This document shows positions 36,881-45,955 of a DNA stretch of 64,000 nucleotides, piece after piece. The DNA comes from Ureibacillus acetophenoni (GTDB lineage Bacteria; Bacillota; Bacilli; Bacillales_A; Planococcaceae), in contig NZ_OBQC01000002.1 of the NCBI RefSeq assembly GCF_900220965.1, forward strand, positions 149,080 to 213,079, given 5' to 3'. The position numbers and the translations under genes are program-made. The first letter of the stretch is position 1. Every line of letters begins with the position of its first letter. Under the pieces are notes generated by a model. It worked only from the letters and a program-made list of their open reading frames with translations. It was not told the origin of the DNA and made no database searches.

Positions 36881-37987
36881 ATGAATGAAATGACACACCG
36901 TACAAAAACAAGACCAGTACGTGTTGGTAATTTAACAATCGGTGGGAGTAATGAGTTATTTATTCAAAGTATGTGTATGTCTAAAACACATGACGTTGAA
37001 GCAACTGTAGCAGAAATCTTACGATTAGAAGAAGCGGGTTGTCAAATTGTCCGCGTCGCTGTTCCAGATGAGCGTGCAGCAAATGCAATCGCAGATATAA
37101 AGAAACGTATTAATATCCCTCTTGTTGCGGATATTCATTTTAATTATAAATTAGCTCTAATCGCTATAGAAAACGGCATTGACAAGGTTCGTATTAACCC
37201 TGGGAATATTGGTCGTCGTGAAAAAGTTGAAGCAGTAGTTAATGCTGCGAAAGCAAAAGGTATTCCAATTCGAATTGGTGTTAACGCTGGATCTTTAGAA
37301 CGACATATTTTAGAAAAATATGGTTATCCAACTGCTGATGGAATGGTAGAATCTGCATTACATCATATTAAAATATTAGAAGAACTAGATTTCCATGATA
37401 TTATCGTGTCAATGAAAGCTTCAGATGTAAACTTAGCCATTGAAGCTTACGAAAAAGCATCACGTGCATTTGATTACCCTCTTCACCTTGGAATTACAGA
37501 ATCTGGTACATTATTTGCAGGTACTGTAAAATCTGCAGCTGGACTTGGTGCAATTCTTTCACGAGGTCTTGGAAATACGTTACGTATTTCATTATCAGCA
37601 GATCCAGTTGAAGAAGTAAAAGTAGCCCGTGAATTGTTAAAATCATTCGGTTTAGCATCAAATATGGCAACTTTAATTTCGTGCCCTACTTGCGGACGTA
37701 TTGAAATTGATTTAATTTCTATTGCGAACGAAGTAGAAGAATATATTTCTAAATTAAATGTTCCATTAAAAGTAGCCGTACTAGGATGTGCAGTAAATGG
37801 TCCTGGTGAAGCTCGTGAAGCAGATATTGGAATTGCTGGAGCACGTGGCGAAGGTCTTTTATTTATGAAAGGTAAAACTGTTCGTAAAGTACCCGAGGAA
37901 ACAATGGTTGAAGAACTGAAAAAAGAAATTGATAAACTTGCAGCTGAAATGGCTGAGGAAAGAGCGAAAGCTGAAGCTGGTAATTAA
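36881..37987 (+). CDS. ispG: 4-hydroxy-3-methylbut-2-en-1-yl diphosphate synthase (flavodoxin)
   Basis: A 368-residue enzyme of the MEP isoprenoid pathway. The TIM barrel starts [10 protein letters not shown] and has [18 protein letters not shown] and GVNAGSLE. The 4Fe-4S domain shows SCPTCGR and [15 protein letters not shown]. It converts MEcPP to HMBPP, the substrate of IspH, which is also in this window at 51956. AAAGGAG lies upstream of the ATG. It is followed 20 bases later by the YqfW-like gene. Confidence 0.96.
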   Translation: MNEMTHRTKTRPVRVGNLTIGGSNELFIQSMCMSKTHDVEATVAEILRLEEAGCQIVRVAVPDERAANAIADIKKRINIPLVADIHFNYKLALIAIENGIDKVRINPGNIGRREKVEAVVNAAKAKGIPIRIGVNAGSLERHILEKYGYPTADGMVESALHHIKILEELDFHDIIVSMKASDVNLAIEAYEKASRAFDYPLHLGITESGTLFAGTVKSAAGLGAILSRGLGNTLRISLSADPVEEVKVARELLKSFGLASNMATLISCPTCGRIEIDLISIANEVEEYISKLNVPLKVAVLGCAVNGPGEAREADIGIAGARGEGLLFMKGKTVRKVPEETMVEELKKEIDKLAAEMAEERAKAEAGN

Positions 37988-38007
37988 TAATTAGGAGGTT
38001 TGAATTG

Positions 38008-38583
38008 ATGAAATTTAAGCCCCGTTTGGGAATTGATATTGACGGTACAGTAACTACCGCAGATACACTCATTCCACATATAAATAAGAGATATAACACA
38101 AATATTGTTTTAGATGATGTGATTGAATACGATTTCCTTAGTGCATTTACTGAACCAATTGACAGAGACGAATTTGCGAAATGGTTTAAGGAAAACGAAG
38201 CATATATGTATTCAGTTAGTGAAATTGCAAATAATGCGCAATCGATTCTAAATGAGTGGCATTCAATCTATGAGTTGTATTATATTTCAGCTCGTAATCA
38301 GGATGTACTCCCGATTACATATAAATGGTTTGAAGAAAATGAAGTTCCCTATCATCATATCGAGTTAATTGGCAGTCATGACAAAATAGAAGTTGCAAAA
38401 AAACATGGCGTACATGTCTTCTTTGAAGATAAGCATGATAATGCAGTATCAATTGCAGAGGAATTAAAGATTCCTGTTATACTCTTTGATACTCCATATA
38501 ATAGAAAAGCAGTTCCTAATAATGTCATTCGTGTTCACAATTGGCAAGAAGCGAATGATTGGATTAAACGTCATTTTAAATAG
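38008..38583 (+). CDS. yqfW: HAD-family nucleotidase (YqfW-like)
   Basis: About 191 residues of a C-type HAD phosphatase similar to 5'(3')-deoxyribonucleotidases. Motif I is GIDIDGTVT with both catalytic Asp residues; motif III Lys is in GSHDKIEVAKKHGV, and motif IV is FFEDKHDNA. The natural substrate is not known. ATG 38008 follows AGGAGG by 9 bases. It is probably cotranscribed with ispG, as in B. subtilis. Confidence 0.82.
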   Translation: MKFKPRLGIDIDGTVTTADTLIPHINKRYNTNIVLDDVIEYDFLSAFTEPIDRDEFAKWFKENEAYMYSVSEIANNAQSILNEWHSIYELYYISARNQDVLPITYKWFEENEVPYHHIELIGSHDKIEVAKKHGVHVFFEDKHDNAVSIAEELKIPVILFDTPYNRKAVPNNVIRVHNWQEANDWIKRHFK

Positions 38584-38590
38584 AAAGCAA

Positions 38591-38630
38591 GGGTAATATA
38601 GAAAAGATCATTTCTATATTACCCTTTTTT
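38591..38630 (+). terminator. Strong terminator after yqfW
   Basis: GGGTAATATAGAAA (38591-38604) and TTTCTATATTACCC (38611-38624) pair perfectly over 14 bp with a 6-base loop and a T run. Confidence 0.93.
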
Positions 38631-38640
38631 CTTTGCCTTT

Positions 38641-38769
38641 TTATACATCTAAAATCCCTCTCATCCAACGATCAACGAATGTTTCAAACGTAATTCCATA
38701 ACGATTATAAATATCATGATAGACAAAGTAGACTCCTAACTTATCAAGAATCTCATCATCAATTTTCAT
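38641..38769 (-). CDS. 42-residue small protein, unknown
   Basis: A short minus-strand frame with AAAGGAAG upstream of its ATG at 38769. It encodes a mixed acidic/aromatic peptide beginning MKIDDEILDKLGVYFVYHD and ending WMRGILDV, with no membrane segment. The composition looks protein-like, and it fills an otherwise empty 380-base gap on the strand opposite its neighbours. It could be a chance frame. The function is unknown. Confidence 0.5.
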   Translation of the reverse strand: MKIDDEILDKLGVYFVYHDIYNRYGITFETFVDRWMRGILDV

Positions 38770-38967
38770 GCTTTCTTCCTTTCGCAAGTAGAATTAAATG
38801 TTTTACCTCTAAAGTCTTTATCCACTATTTTTCGGAAGTTTGCTATTTTTCTAATATTTTATATTAATTCATATATTTGTCTAAAATAGTTTGAATTTGA
38901 ATGACCTTTCTCCATTCTTTTTCGATAAGATGTTAGTTAGATAGGTTTTTGAATTGGAGGAATTATT

Positions 38968-39456
38968 TTGCGAAATATAAAAAATATAGTTATTGCCAGC
39001 TTATTCACAATTATATTAGCAGGTTGTTCCGATATTACTGATGCACTTTCAGGAATAGATAATCAGGCACAAAAAGCCGCAAGCGGTATTACACCAGAAG
39101 CTCTTACTATTAGGTCAATTAATATAGAATATAAAAATGAAAATTTTACAGTAGATGAGCTATTTACATCTATCTTACGTGATATCTTTTGGGAATATGA
39201 TAAAAATAATGATTCTCATATTTTAACAGTAAAAGGAACTTGGAAAGAAGGATTGTTTGAGGATTATGAATTACAAAATTATCCGATAAATGACTTTAAC
39301 TCTGACGGAAAAGTTACTGTTACATTAGAGATTGATAATGATGAAATATTAACAGAGAGAACAAAAGTGACAATGTCATTAGGTGATCAAGTAATAATAG
39401 AGGAAATTGGTGAAAAAGCACAAAAAGCATTGTATAAAGCTTATTTAATTCGCTAA
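38968..39456 (+). CDS. Predicted lipoprotein, unknown
   Basis: A 162-residue protein with a lipoprotein signal: MRNIKN, a hydrophobic stretch and lipobox ILAGC (Cys19). The body alternates charged and hydrophobic residues, with TVKGTWKEGLFEDYEL and a C-terminal helix EEIGEKAQKALYKAY. The start is TTG 38968, 7 bases after GGAGG. No family is recognised. It stands alone between terminators and the EAL gene. Confidence 0.72.
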   Translation: MRNIKNIVIASLFTIILAGCSDITDALSGIDNQAQKAASGITPEALTIRSINIEYKNENFTVDELFTSILRDIFWEYDKNNDSHILTVKGTWKEGLFEDYELQNYPINDFNSDGKVTVTLEIDNDEILTERTKVTMSLGDQVIIEEIGEKAQKALYKAYLIR

Positions 39457-39584
39457 TTTAACACAAGAAACTACTAAAAATTACAAATTTTCAATATATT
39501 CAAAGAAATGTTCTCGGCAATGTAGTATGGATTTGATATAATACACTAAAACCACGATTATTTTCCAATCTAGGGGGAACAAAA

Positions 39585-41762
39585 ATGTTCATACCAAGTA
39601 AGATGCCCCATACGAAAGAACAGTTAATCACTTTTCTTTGCACTTTATGCGATCAAGCACCAAAAGGTGTTGCAATTATTGATCAATCTGATAGTAGTCA
39701 GTCTTTTTTATATTGTAATGAACCCTTTTTGCATTTAACAGGTTATTCTAGTGAAGAACTAATTGGGAATAATTTGACCTTATTATGTGGAACAAAAACA
39801 AATAGTGAAAAACAATTAGAAATAGAGATTAATATTAAAACAGAAACACCTTTTGAAATAAATGTAATTCACTATCAAAAAGATGGTTCACCATTTTGGA
39901 ATTGTATTAATTCATTCCCTATTCGTGACTATACAAATAAAGTTCAGTATACACTTTTGTACTTTAAAAATATTACACATTCTTTACTAGACAAAATGCT
40001 CTCAAAGTTAGAAAGAGAAGTATATGCTGGTCTTGAGCAAGGTGCAGACACAGAAAAAATCTTACAGTTAATATCTGAAAAAATAGAGAAGTATTACATT
40101 AGAGATATATATTGTGCAATTAGAGTATTAAATCAATATGACAAGTTAGATGTTGTTGCAACTGGGACTTTGCCAGTACATATAATTGAAAACTTTGATG
40201 ATAAAATACACGAACCTAATGCAGGGTTTAATGAAAATGCAATCTATATTGATGATTATTCACCTATCTATGATCATCAGGTGGTGTCCCAACAAGGATT
40301 TTACCAGTCAATAGTTTCTAGTTGGTCAAAACCTATTGTAAACCAAGATAAACAAATACTTGGGAATATTATCATATACTTAAAAAGTAAATCATCTTTA
40401 AAACAAACAGATATTGAATTTCTAAAAAAATTAACACCTATTATTTCGCTTTCATTAAAATATGCAGAACATAAAAAGGAATTAAAAAAACTAGCCTTTT
40501 TTGATATGAACTCCGGATTGCCAAATCAAAATTATTTTTATACACAACTATCAAAGTGGATTGGAGAAAAATATTCTGGTTTATTACTAATACTCCAACC
40601 TGTTGAATATGCTGGCATCGTTGATCTCTATGGTCGTAAAAGTGGAGATGAACTATTAAAACAAATTGCTATTCGACTTAATTCCTCATCACAAGAATTT
40701 GAACAGGACATCATTTATGGACGATTCTCAAATTCTTCTATTATTATGGCAGTAAAAGTTGAAAGAACTGAAATTGAGTCATTTGTCACTAAATTAAGAC
40801 ATTTACTTACTTTATCACCATATGGATTTACAGAAAGAGAGATGTTTATCAACTTTAATATTGGTGTTGCATATTTTTGTCATAAAGTTGAATTAGAAGA
40901 AAGTATACGTCAAGCAGATCTTGCACTAACAAGTTCAAGAAGAAAAAATGGAACCGTTGTCACTTTCTTTGAAGAAGAAATAAATAAATTAATGCAAAAG
41001 GAAATGGATATTTTAAATCAATTAATATACGGTTTAAAAAATAACGAATTTACCGCATTTCTTCAGCCGAAAGTAAATTTAATGACAAAAGAAATAGTAG
41101 GGTTCGAAGCATTAGCTCGATGGAATTCACCTGTACTAGGGTTTGTTTCACCTGCTACATTCATTCCCATTGCGGAATCCAGTGGGAAAATTCGTGAAAT
41201 CGATAATGCTATTTTAAAACAAGTTTTAGAATGGCAGCAAAAACGGAAAGAAAAAGGTTTGAAACTTTTCCCAGTGTCCGTGAATATTTCTCCCGTACAT
41301 TTTTATCACGAATCGTTTGTGGATGATTTTATACAATTAGTAAGTCAGTATGAAATTGCCCCTGAATATATAAAATTTGAAGTGACTGAAAACTTTGAAC
41401 TTGTAGATTTAGAGAGAGCAAAAGATATTTTATTAAAATTAAATTCCTATGGATATAAGAGCTCTATCGATGATTTTGGTGTTGGATTTTCTTCTTTAAG
41501 TTACTTACAAAAACTCCCCTTTTCTGAAATAAAGATCGACCGCTCATTTGTAAGTAATATGAATACAAATGAAATGATATCTATTGTCCAAACAATCGTT
41601 CAATTAGCATCGAATTTAAAGATGAATGCTGTTGCAGAAGGAATTGAAACGCTAGATCAGTATAATTTTTTAAAAGAAATTGGCTGCCTCATTGGACAAG
41701 GTTTCTATTTTCATAAACCATTGCCGATTGATGAAGCTGAGCAATTATTAAATGTTGAATAA
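39585..41762 (+). CDS. PAS-GAF-GGDEF(degenerate)-EAL c-di-GMP phosphodiesterase
   Basis: A 725-residue soluble signalling protein. Residues 10-125 form a PAS domain (FLHLTGYSSEELIGNNL). Residues 130-290 resemble a GAF domain. Residues 300-460 have the GGDEF fold, but the signature position reads RFSNS (380-384), so it cannot make c-di-GMP. Residues 470-720 are an EAL domain with GFEALARW, VSVNISP, EVTENF, SIDDFGVGFSSLSYL, IKIDRSFV and GQGFYFHKP. All the usual metal and catalytic residues are there, so it should hydrolyse c-di-GMP. The dead GGDEF may bind GTP. It lowers c-di-GMP in response to PAS/GAF signals. Confidence 0.9.
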   Translation: MFIPSKMPHTKEQLITFLCTLCDQAPKGVAIIDQSDSSQSFLYCNEPFLHLTGYSSEELIGNNLTLLCGTKTNSEKQLEIEINIKTETPFEINVIHYQKDGSPFWNCINSFPIRDYTNKVQYTLLYFKNITHSLLDKMLSKLEREVYAGLEQGADTEKILQLISEKIEKYYIRDIYCAIRVLNQYDKLDVVATGTLPVHIIENFDDKIHEPNAGFNENAIYIDDYSPIYDHQVVSQQGFYQSIVSSWSKPIVNQDKQILGNIIIYLKSKSSLKQTDIEFLKKLTPIISLSLKYAEHKKELKKLAFFDMNSGLPNQNYFYTQLSKWIGEKYSGLLLILQPVEYAGIVDLYGRKSGDELLKQIAIRLNSSSQEFEQDIIYGRFSNSSIIMAVKVERTEIESFVTKLRHLLTLSPYGFTEREMFINFNIGVAYFCHKVELEESIRQADLALTSSRRKNGTVVTFFEEEINKLMQKEMDILNQLIYGLKNNEFTAFLQPKVNLMTKEIVGFEALARWNSPVLGFVSPATFIPIAESSGKIREIDNAILKQVLEWQQKRKEKGLKLFPVSVNISPVHFYHESFVDDFIQLVSQYEIAPEYIKFEVTENFELVDLERAKDILLKLNSYGYKSSIDDFGVGFSSLSYLQKLPFSEIKIDRSFVSNMNTNEMISIVQTIVQLASNLKMNAVAEGIETLDQYNFLKEIGCLIGQGFYFHKPLPIDEAEQLLNVE

Positions 41763-41768
41763 AATATT

Positions 41769-41794
41769 AAAAACTCCACGTACGTGGAGTTTTA
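41769..41794. terminator. Bidirectional terminator between EAL gene and esterase-like gene
   Basis: The 20-base perfect palindrome centred on CCACGTACGTGG is flanked by A and T runs, between convergent stops. Confidence 0.85.
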
Positions 41795-42436
41795 TTAATT
41801 TAAATTTTTAAATTGAATAAATGATGTTAAATCTTTTAAATTCTCCGGAGATACACCATGTCCAACAGGATATGTTTTAAAAGTAACATTTGCCCCGTAT
41901 TCTTCAAAAAACTGCTTACTGTCCATCGCCCAATTAATAGGATAGTCATAATCATACTCACCATGGGAGATAAATAGTTTAGCACCCTCTATACGTCCTT
42001 TTTTATATTCATTTTTAACAAATTCCGGAACAAATCCACTTAGTGCTACCGTTCCAGCAATTTCATTTCCTAGGAAAAGTGCTAAAGTTTGAGCTACTAC
42101 TGCTCCTTGGTTAAAACCGATGATATAAACTTTTTTAGGATCTAGCCCATATTCTTCAACTACTTCTTTTACAAAATTCAATGTTCCAGAAATCATTCGA
42201 TCAAATATTTCTCTTGACGGTTTTCCCTCTTCTTCAAACGTATAAAATGCATAGCCTGGACGATGTGTAATTGGTCCTCTTAGGCTAAAAATATGACAAT
42301 TCCCTTTTAATGATTCAACTAATTGAAGTAAATCCTCTTCATTACTTCCTAAACCATGTAGTAAAAAAATCCCTGCTTCTTTTTCACTTGTATTACTAGT
42401 CGGTGCTATGTGTTTAAAAATATATGGTGATTTCAT
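41795..42436 (-). CDS. Alpha/beta hydrolase, carboxylesterase family, nucleophile Ser replaced by Asn
   Basis: A 213-residue protein of the phospholipase/carboxylesterase family. The oxyanion segment is FLLHGLGSNEED, the acid is Asp162 in SHGEYDYDYP, and the His is His193 in VGHGVSPE. At the nucleophile elbow GFSQG reads GFNQG: Asn109 is encoded by AAC at 42112-42110, and AGC would be Ser. The rest of the active site is intact, so it is either inactive, repurposed, or recently mutated. It starts with ATG 42436 and lies alone. Confidence 0.88.
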   Translation of the reverse strand: MKSPYIFKHIAPTSNTSEKEAGIFLLHGLGSNEEDLLQLVESLKGNCHIFSLRGPITHRPGYAFYTFEEEGKPSREIFDRMISGTLNFVKEVVEEYGLDPKKVYIIGFNQGAVVAQTLALFLGNEIAGTVALSGFVPEFVKNEYKKGRIEGAKLFISHGEYDYDYPINWAMDSKQFFEEYGANVTFKTYPVGHGVSPENLKDLTSFIQFKNLN

Positions 42437-42626
42437 TTTGCATTGATTCCTTCCTAATTCTTTACATACTTTAGTGTATCAAAAAATGCACACTTTCGAA
42501 ATATATCATCTGTCCAAGAAAGAAAAACTTACTAATACTACATATTTATCACGATACTATCTCAAAATAGATAAAGATATATCCATTGTTGTTTAATGAT
42601 TAGGTTTTGAAAGTAGGAGGATAATT

Positions 42627-43997
42627 TTGGCGACATTTATAAATGTACTTTTACTATTGTTGTTAATATACTTTTTAAGAAGATTAAGCAAAAAACATAT
42701 GAAATTTTCAAACCGTGTTTTCGTTGGATTAGCGCTAGGAATTATACTAGGTGTTACACTCCAACTAATTTACGGTGCAACTTCAGAGGAAATAGAAAAT
42801 ACTGTTCTATGGTACAACATTATTGGAACTGGGTATGTAAAGTTACTCCAAATGATTGCGATGCCACTTGTTTTCATTTCAATATTATCCGCTTTCACAA
42901 AATTGAAGCTCGGAGCGAACTTAGGAAAAATTGCAGGACTTATTTTATTTATATTAATTGGTACTACTGCGATTTCAGCCGGTGTAGGTATTTTTTCAGC
43001 AACGATTTTTAATTTAGATGCTACGGAACTTGTTCAAGGAAACGCAGAAATTGAGCGTGGAGCCACACTGGAAGAGAAAACATCAGAAGTAACATCTTTG
43101 CCAGAACAAATATTGTCTCTATTCCCTGCCAATCCATTTTTAGATTTAACAGGAGCTAGGCCAACATCTACAATCGCCGTTGTAATTTTTGCAGCCTTTT
43201 TAGGTTTTTCATATTTGCGTATTCTTAGAAAGGATGAAGGAACATCCATCACGATCAAAAAAGCAATTGATGCTATTTATTCACTCGTTATGGGTATTGT
43301 TACTATAGTTCTTCGACTAACACCTTATGGTATTTTAGCTATTATGGCACGTACTCTTGCAACTAGTGATTTCGGTGCAATTTATAACTTAGGAAAATTT
43401 GTAATAGCATCCTACGTTGCACTAATCGTTGTTTTTATCATGCATTTACTTATTATTTCTTTCTCAGGTTTAAGTCCTATCACTTATGTTAAAAAGACAT
43501 CAGAAACGTTACTATTTGCGTTTACATCCCGGTCGAGTGCAGGAACTTTACCGTTAAATTTAAAAACTCAAACAGACCGTTTAGGTGTCCCAGAAGGAAT
43601 TGCTAACTTTGCAGGCTCTTTTGGACTATCGATTGGTCAAAATGGTTGTGCTGGGGTATATCCCGCTATGTTAGCGATTATGATTGCTCCAACAGTTGGT
43701 CAAAATCCACTTGAAATTAATTTTATATTAATGGTCATTGCTATTGTTGCGATTAGCTCATTTGGTGTAGCTGGTGTTGGTGGTGGTGCCACATTCGCCG
43801 CAATAATTGTTTTATCTGCATTAAACTTACCTGTTGCCCTTGCAGGTGTGCTTATTTCGGTTGAGCCTTTAATTGATATGGGGCGCACTGCAGTAAACGT
43901 AAGTGGTTCAATGATTTCAGGTGTTGCTACAGCCCGTGTGACAGGGGATTTAGATAAAGAAGTTTATACTAATCCTCATTTTGATGAATTAACATAG
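42627..43997 (+). CDS. tcyP: L-cystine uptake symporter TcyP-like
   Basis: A 456-residue dicarboxylate/amino acid:cation symporter family protein. It has eight or so helices and the two re-entrant loops: SSAGTLPLNLK, and the C-terminal DMGRTAVNVSGSM that binds the amino acid carboxylate. Its length and N-terminus (LIYFLRRLSKKH) resemble B. subtilis TcyP, which imports cystine. The start is TTG 42627, 6 bases or so after AGGAGG. It shares a terminator with the convergent B12 operon. Confidence 0.8.
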   Translation: MATFINVLLLLLLIYFLRRLSKKHMKFSNRVFVGLALGIILGVTLQLIYGATSEEIENTVLWYNIIGTGYVKLLQMIAMPLVFISILSAFTKLKLGANLGKIAGLILFILIGTTAISAGVGIFSATIFNLDATELVQGNAEIERGATLEEKTSEVTSLPEQILSLFPANPFLDLTGARPTSTIAVVIFAAFLGFSYLRILRKDEGTSITIKKAIDAIYSLVMGIVTIVLRLTPYGILAIMARTLATSDFGAIYNLGKFVIASYVALIVVFIMHLLIISFSGLSPITYVKKTSETLLFAFTSRSSAGTLPLNLKTQTDRLGVPEGIANFAGSFGLSIGQNGCAGVYPAMLAIMIAPTVGQNPLEINFILMVIAIVAISSFGVAGVGGGATFAAIIVLSALNLPVALAGVLISVEPLIDMGRTAVNVSGSMISGVATARVTGDLDKEVYTNPHFDELT

Positions 43998-44008
43998 GCA
44001 ATATTAAA

Positions 44009-44038
44009 GGAACTTATCAAGAATGATAAGTTCCTTCT
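44009..44038. terminator. Bidirectional terminator between tcyP and the ECF S gene
   Basis: GGAACTTATCA and TGATAAGTTCC arms (44009-44034), flanked by a T-rich plus side; the ECF gene's stop lies within it. Confidence 0.8.
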
Positions 44039-44592
44039 TTTAATCCATATAACTTGGCTTTCTCCTTTTCCATAATCTTTATAATAATCGGTCCTAAAAC
44101 AATAAAGAAAAAGAAATTACCTATGGCATGATAAATATCAAATGGCATACCGGCTAAATAATAAGCAACGAACATAAGTCCATCTCCGATAAATAGCATA
44201 TTTAATGATACGATCAATCCATAAAACATCCCCATAAATGCAGTATATAAAGCAAGTATTAAGAATGGTATTTTTTTGTATATCTTACCAATCAAACCCG
44301 AAGCAATTGCCACAGCTCCCCATGCAAGCAACTGCATGATAACAAATGGGCCAAAACCTAATACTAAATTAGATCCTAATACTGTTAGAATCGCTAGAGT
44401 TAATCCAATTCTCACACCGAATACAAGGGAAACGCATATAATAATTGTCGTTGAAGGTTGTACATTGGGAATACCAACTGTATAAATTCTACCAACGATA
44501 CTTAAAGCTGCTAGACATGCAACGATCGTCATTACTCTTGTTGATTGCCGGATATTCAAATTTGAACCAAGTTGAAGATTTTTATCTTTCAA
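44017..44592 (-). CDS. ECF transporter S component, probably for cobalamin
   Basis: A 191-residue protein with six helices, typical of an energy-coupling-factor substrate-binding subunit. It has an N-terminal basic segment, then VACLAALSIVGRIYTVG, and the loop GIPNVQPSTTIIICVSLVFG. It uses shared EcfA/A'/T subunits that are not in this window. The start is TTG 44592, 4-5 bases after GAGGTGG, and the gene follows a DUF4430 lipoprotein by 12 bases under a cobalamin riboswitch. This context indicates a B12 or corrinoid substrate, as for CbrT. Confidence 0.85.
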   Translation of the reverse strand: MKDKNLQLGSNLNIRQSTRVMTIVACLAALSIVGRIYTVGIPNVQPSTTIIICVSLVFGVRIGLTLAILTVLGSNLVLGFGPFVIMQLLAWGAVAIASGLIGKIYKKIPFLILALYTAFMGMFYGLIVSLNMLFIGDGLMFVAYYLAGMPFDIYHAIGNFFFFIVLGPIIIKIMEKEKAKLYGLKEGTYHS

Positions 44593-44604
44593 TATTCCAC
44601 CTCA

Positions 44605-45045
44605 TTAATAAGAGGATAATTCCCAAGTGATTTTGTCACCATCTTTTAAAATAACTTCAGCTGCACCTACCATAGACATTTCACCATTTACTGATAATGC
44701 CCAGTAAGTTTTCGTTTCTTCCCCTGCTTCAACACCGTTGATTGATGTTACAAAGCCACCTTCTTCAACAGCATTTAATTCTCTAACAGTAACTTCAAGT
44801 GCATTTTCACCTTCAGTAAATGGTACTTCTTTTACTTCCGATTCACCATCATTAATTACTTCTAATTCAACTTTTAGTTCTTCGACGTTAGTTTCAGTGC
44901 TCTCAGTCGTTTCTGTTGTTTGAGACGATTGGTTTGTTGTTTGTTCAGTTGTTTTAGCTTCTTCCTCTGTTTGATTTGTACCACAGCCTACTAAAGCAAG
45001 TACTACAATCATTAATATAGATATTCTTTTAAATAAGTGTTTCAT
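44605..45045 (-). CDS. DUF4430 (transcobalamin-like) lipoprotein
   Basis: About 146 residues: a signal with lipobox ALVGC (Cys21), a Thr/Glu/Gln-rich linker to about residue 55, then one DUF4430 domain ending YWALSVNGEMSMVGA and DKITWELSSY. DUF4430 is related to the beta domain of transcobalamin and intrinsic factor. Its position right behind a cobalamin riboswitch and before an ECF S component suggests a surface corrinoid-binding protein. ATG 45045 has AAAGGAG 9 bases upstream; the longer frame from 45075 covers that site. Confidence 0.88.
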   Translation of the reverse strand: MKHLFKRISILMIVVLALVGCGTNQTEEEAKTTEQTTNQSSQTTETTESTETNVEELKVELEVINDGESEVKEVPFTEGENALEVTVRELNAVEEGGFVTSINGVEAGEETKTYWALSVNGEMSMVGAAEVILKDGDKITWELSSY

Positions 45046-45189
45046 TTTTATAATCTCCTTTAATTGCCCTATCATTTAGTTATGTAATTCTCTTGTAGAA
45101 CCTACTACCCCCTATTTTAATGAAAAGTGAATTTAAACCTCTTTTTAGGAATAATGGTTTAACAACGATACAGAACAAATTACGACAAA

Positions 45190-45465
45190 ATAAAAAGCCA
45201 CCCAAGAATGGATGGCAATTAAAACAATGGTAAGCATATATAATGCGTTCAATGTTTTGCCGTACATTCTCTTTAATTCCGAAGAGGGTTGTTACGATCA
45301 GAATAAGACAGGTCTCCTGGCTCGTGCATCAACGTTTTGAAGCCTTCCCATCATTGTTAGACAGTGGCACTTTCCAAAACTAGCACTTACAGTTGCGGAA
45401 ACAGCTTCGGATTTTCACCGAATTCCCAATTAAGCATATAGCGTCTTCTTCCTGCAAGATTATTC
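45190..45465 (-). promoter_or_regulatory. Cobalamin riboswitch with terminator expression platform
   Basis: On the minus strand the aptamer starts near 45465 with GGGAATTCGGTGAAAATCC, then CCGCAACTGTAA. It ends with the B12 box AGCCAGGAGACCTGTC at about 45323-45308. A terminator hairpin, GCCATCC with GGGTGGC and TTTTTATTTT, follows at 45216-45190, about 150 bases before the DUF4430 start. This is the usual layout of a class I Cbl riboswitch that stops transcription when cobalamin is bound. Confidence 0.93.
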
Positions 45466-45538
45466 ACTTATTAGCAATTTATCATATTTTAAGTAAATTT
45501 TGTAGTGAAATTTAAAGTTTTAGTAATTATATGAATAT

Positions 45539-45949
45539 TTAGGCACAATTCGAACATTTTCCATAGATTTCGAATTTATGTGCTTCAATTTCACATCCAG
45601 GTAGTTTTTCGGTGAGCATTTCCATTGGACAAATTTCAATTTTTTTCACCCTTCCACATTCCATGCAAATAAAATGGTGGTGATGGTGATCGGACTCACA
45701 ATGCATTCGAAAGTTTCTTTCCCCATTAAACTCAGTTTCTTCTAATATTCCTAGATCTACAAAAGTAGAAAGATTGCGATAGATTGTATCAAAACTCATC
45801 CCTGGAAAATCTTTTTTTAATACGGTTAATAGATCCCGCGCAGTTAAATATTTTTCAGTTTCATTAAACATATTTAAAATAAGTTCGCGCTTATCTGTCT
45901 TTTTATAGCCGTTTTCTTTTAGAATTTCCCATGCTTTAGTTATGTTCAC
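45539..45949 (-). CDS. zur: Zinc uptake regulator Zur (Fur family)
   Basis: A 136-residue Fur-family repressor. The winged helix (1-80) includes [25 protein letters not shown], cited here only at its start and end. The His-rich segment SDHHHHHF follows. Two structural zinc pairs, CMECG and CSNC, lie near 95 and 133. Its place six bases after znuB and the Zur box before znuC support a zinc role over iron or peroxide. It is the last gene of the znuC-znuB-zur operon. Confidence 0.92.
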   Translation of the reverse strand: MNITKAWEILKENGYKKTDKRELILNMFNETEKYLTARDLLTVLKKDFPGMSFDTIYRNLSTFVDLGILEETEFNGERNFRMHCESDHHHHHFICMECGRVKKIEICPMEMLTEKLPGCEIEAHKFEIYGKCSNCA

Positions 45950-45955
45950 TAAATA

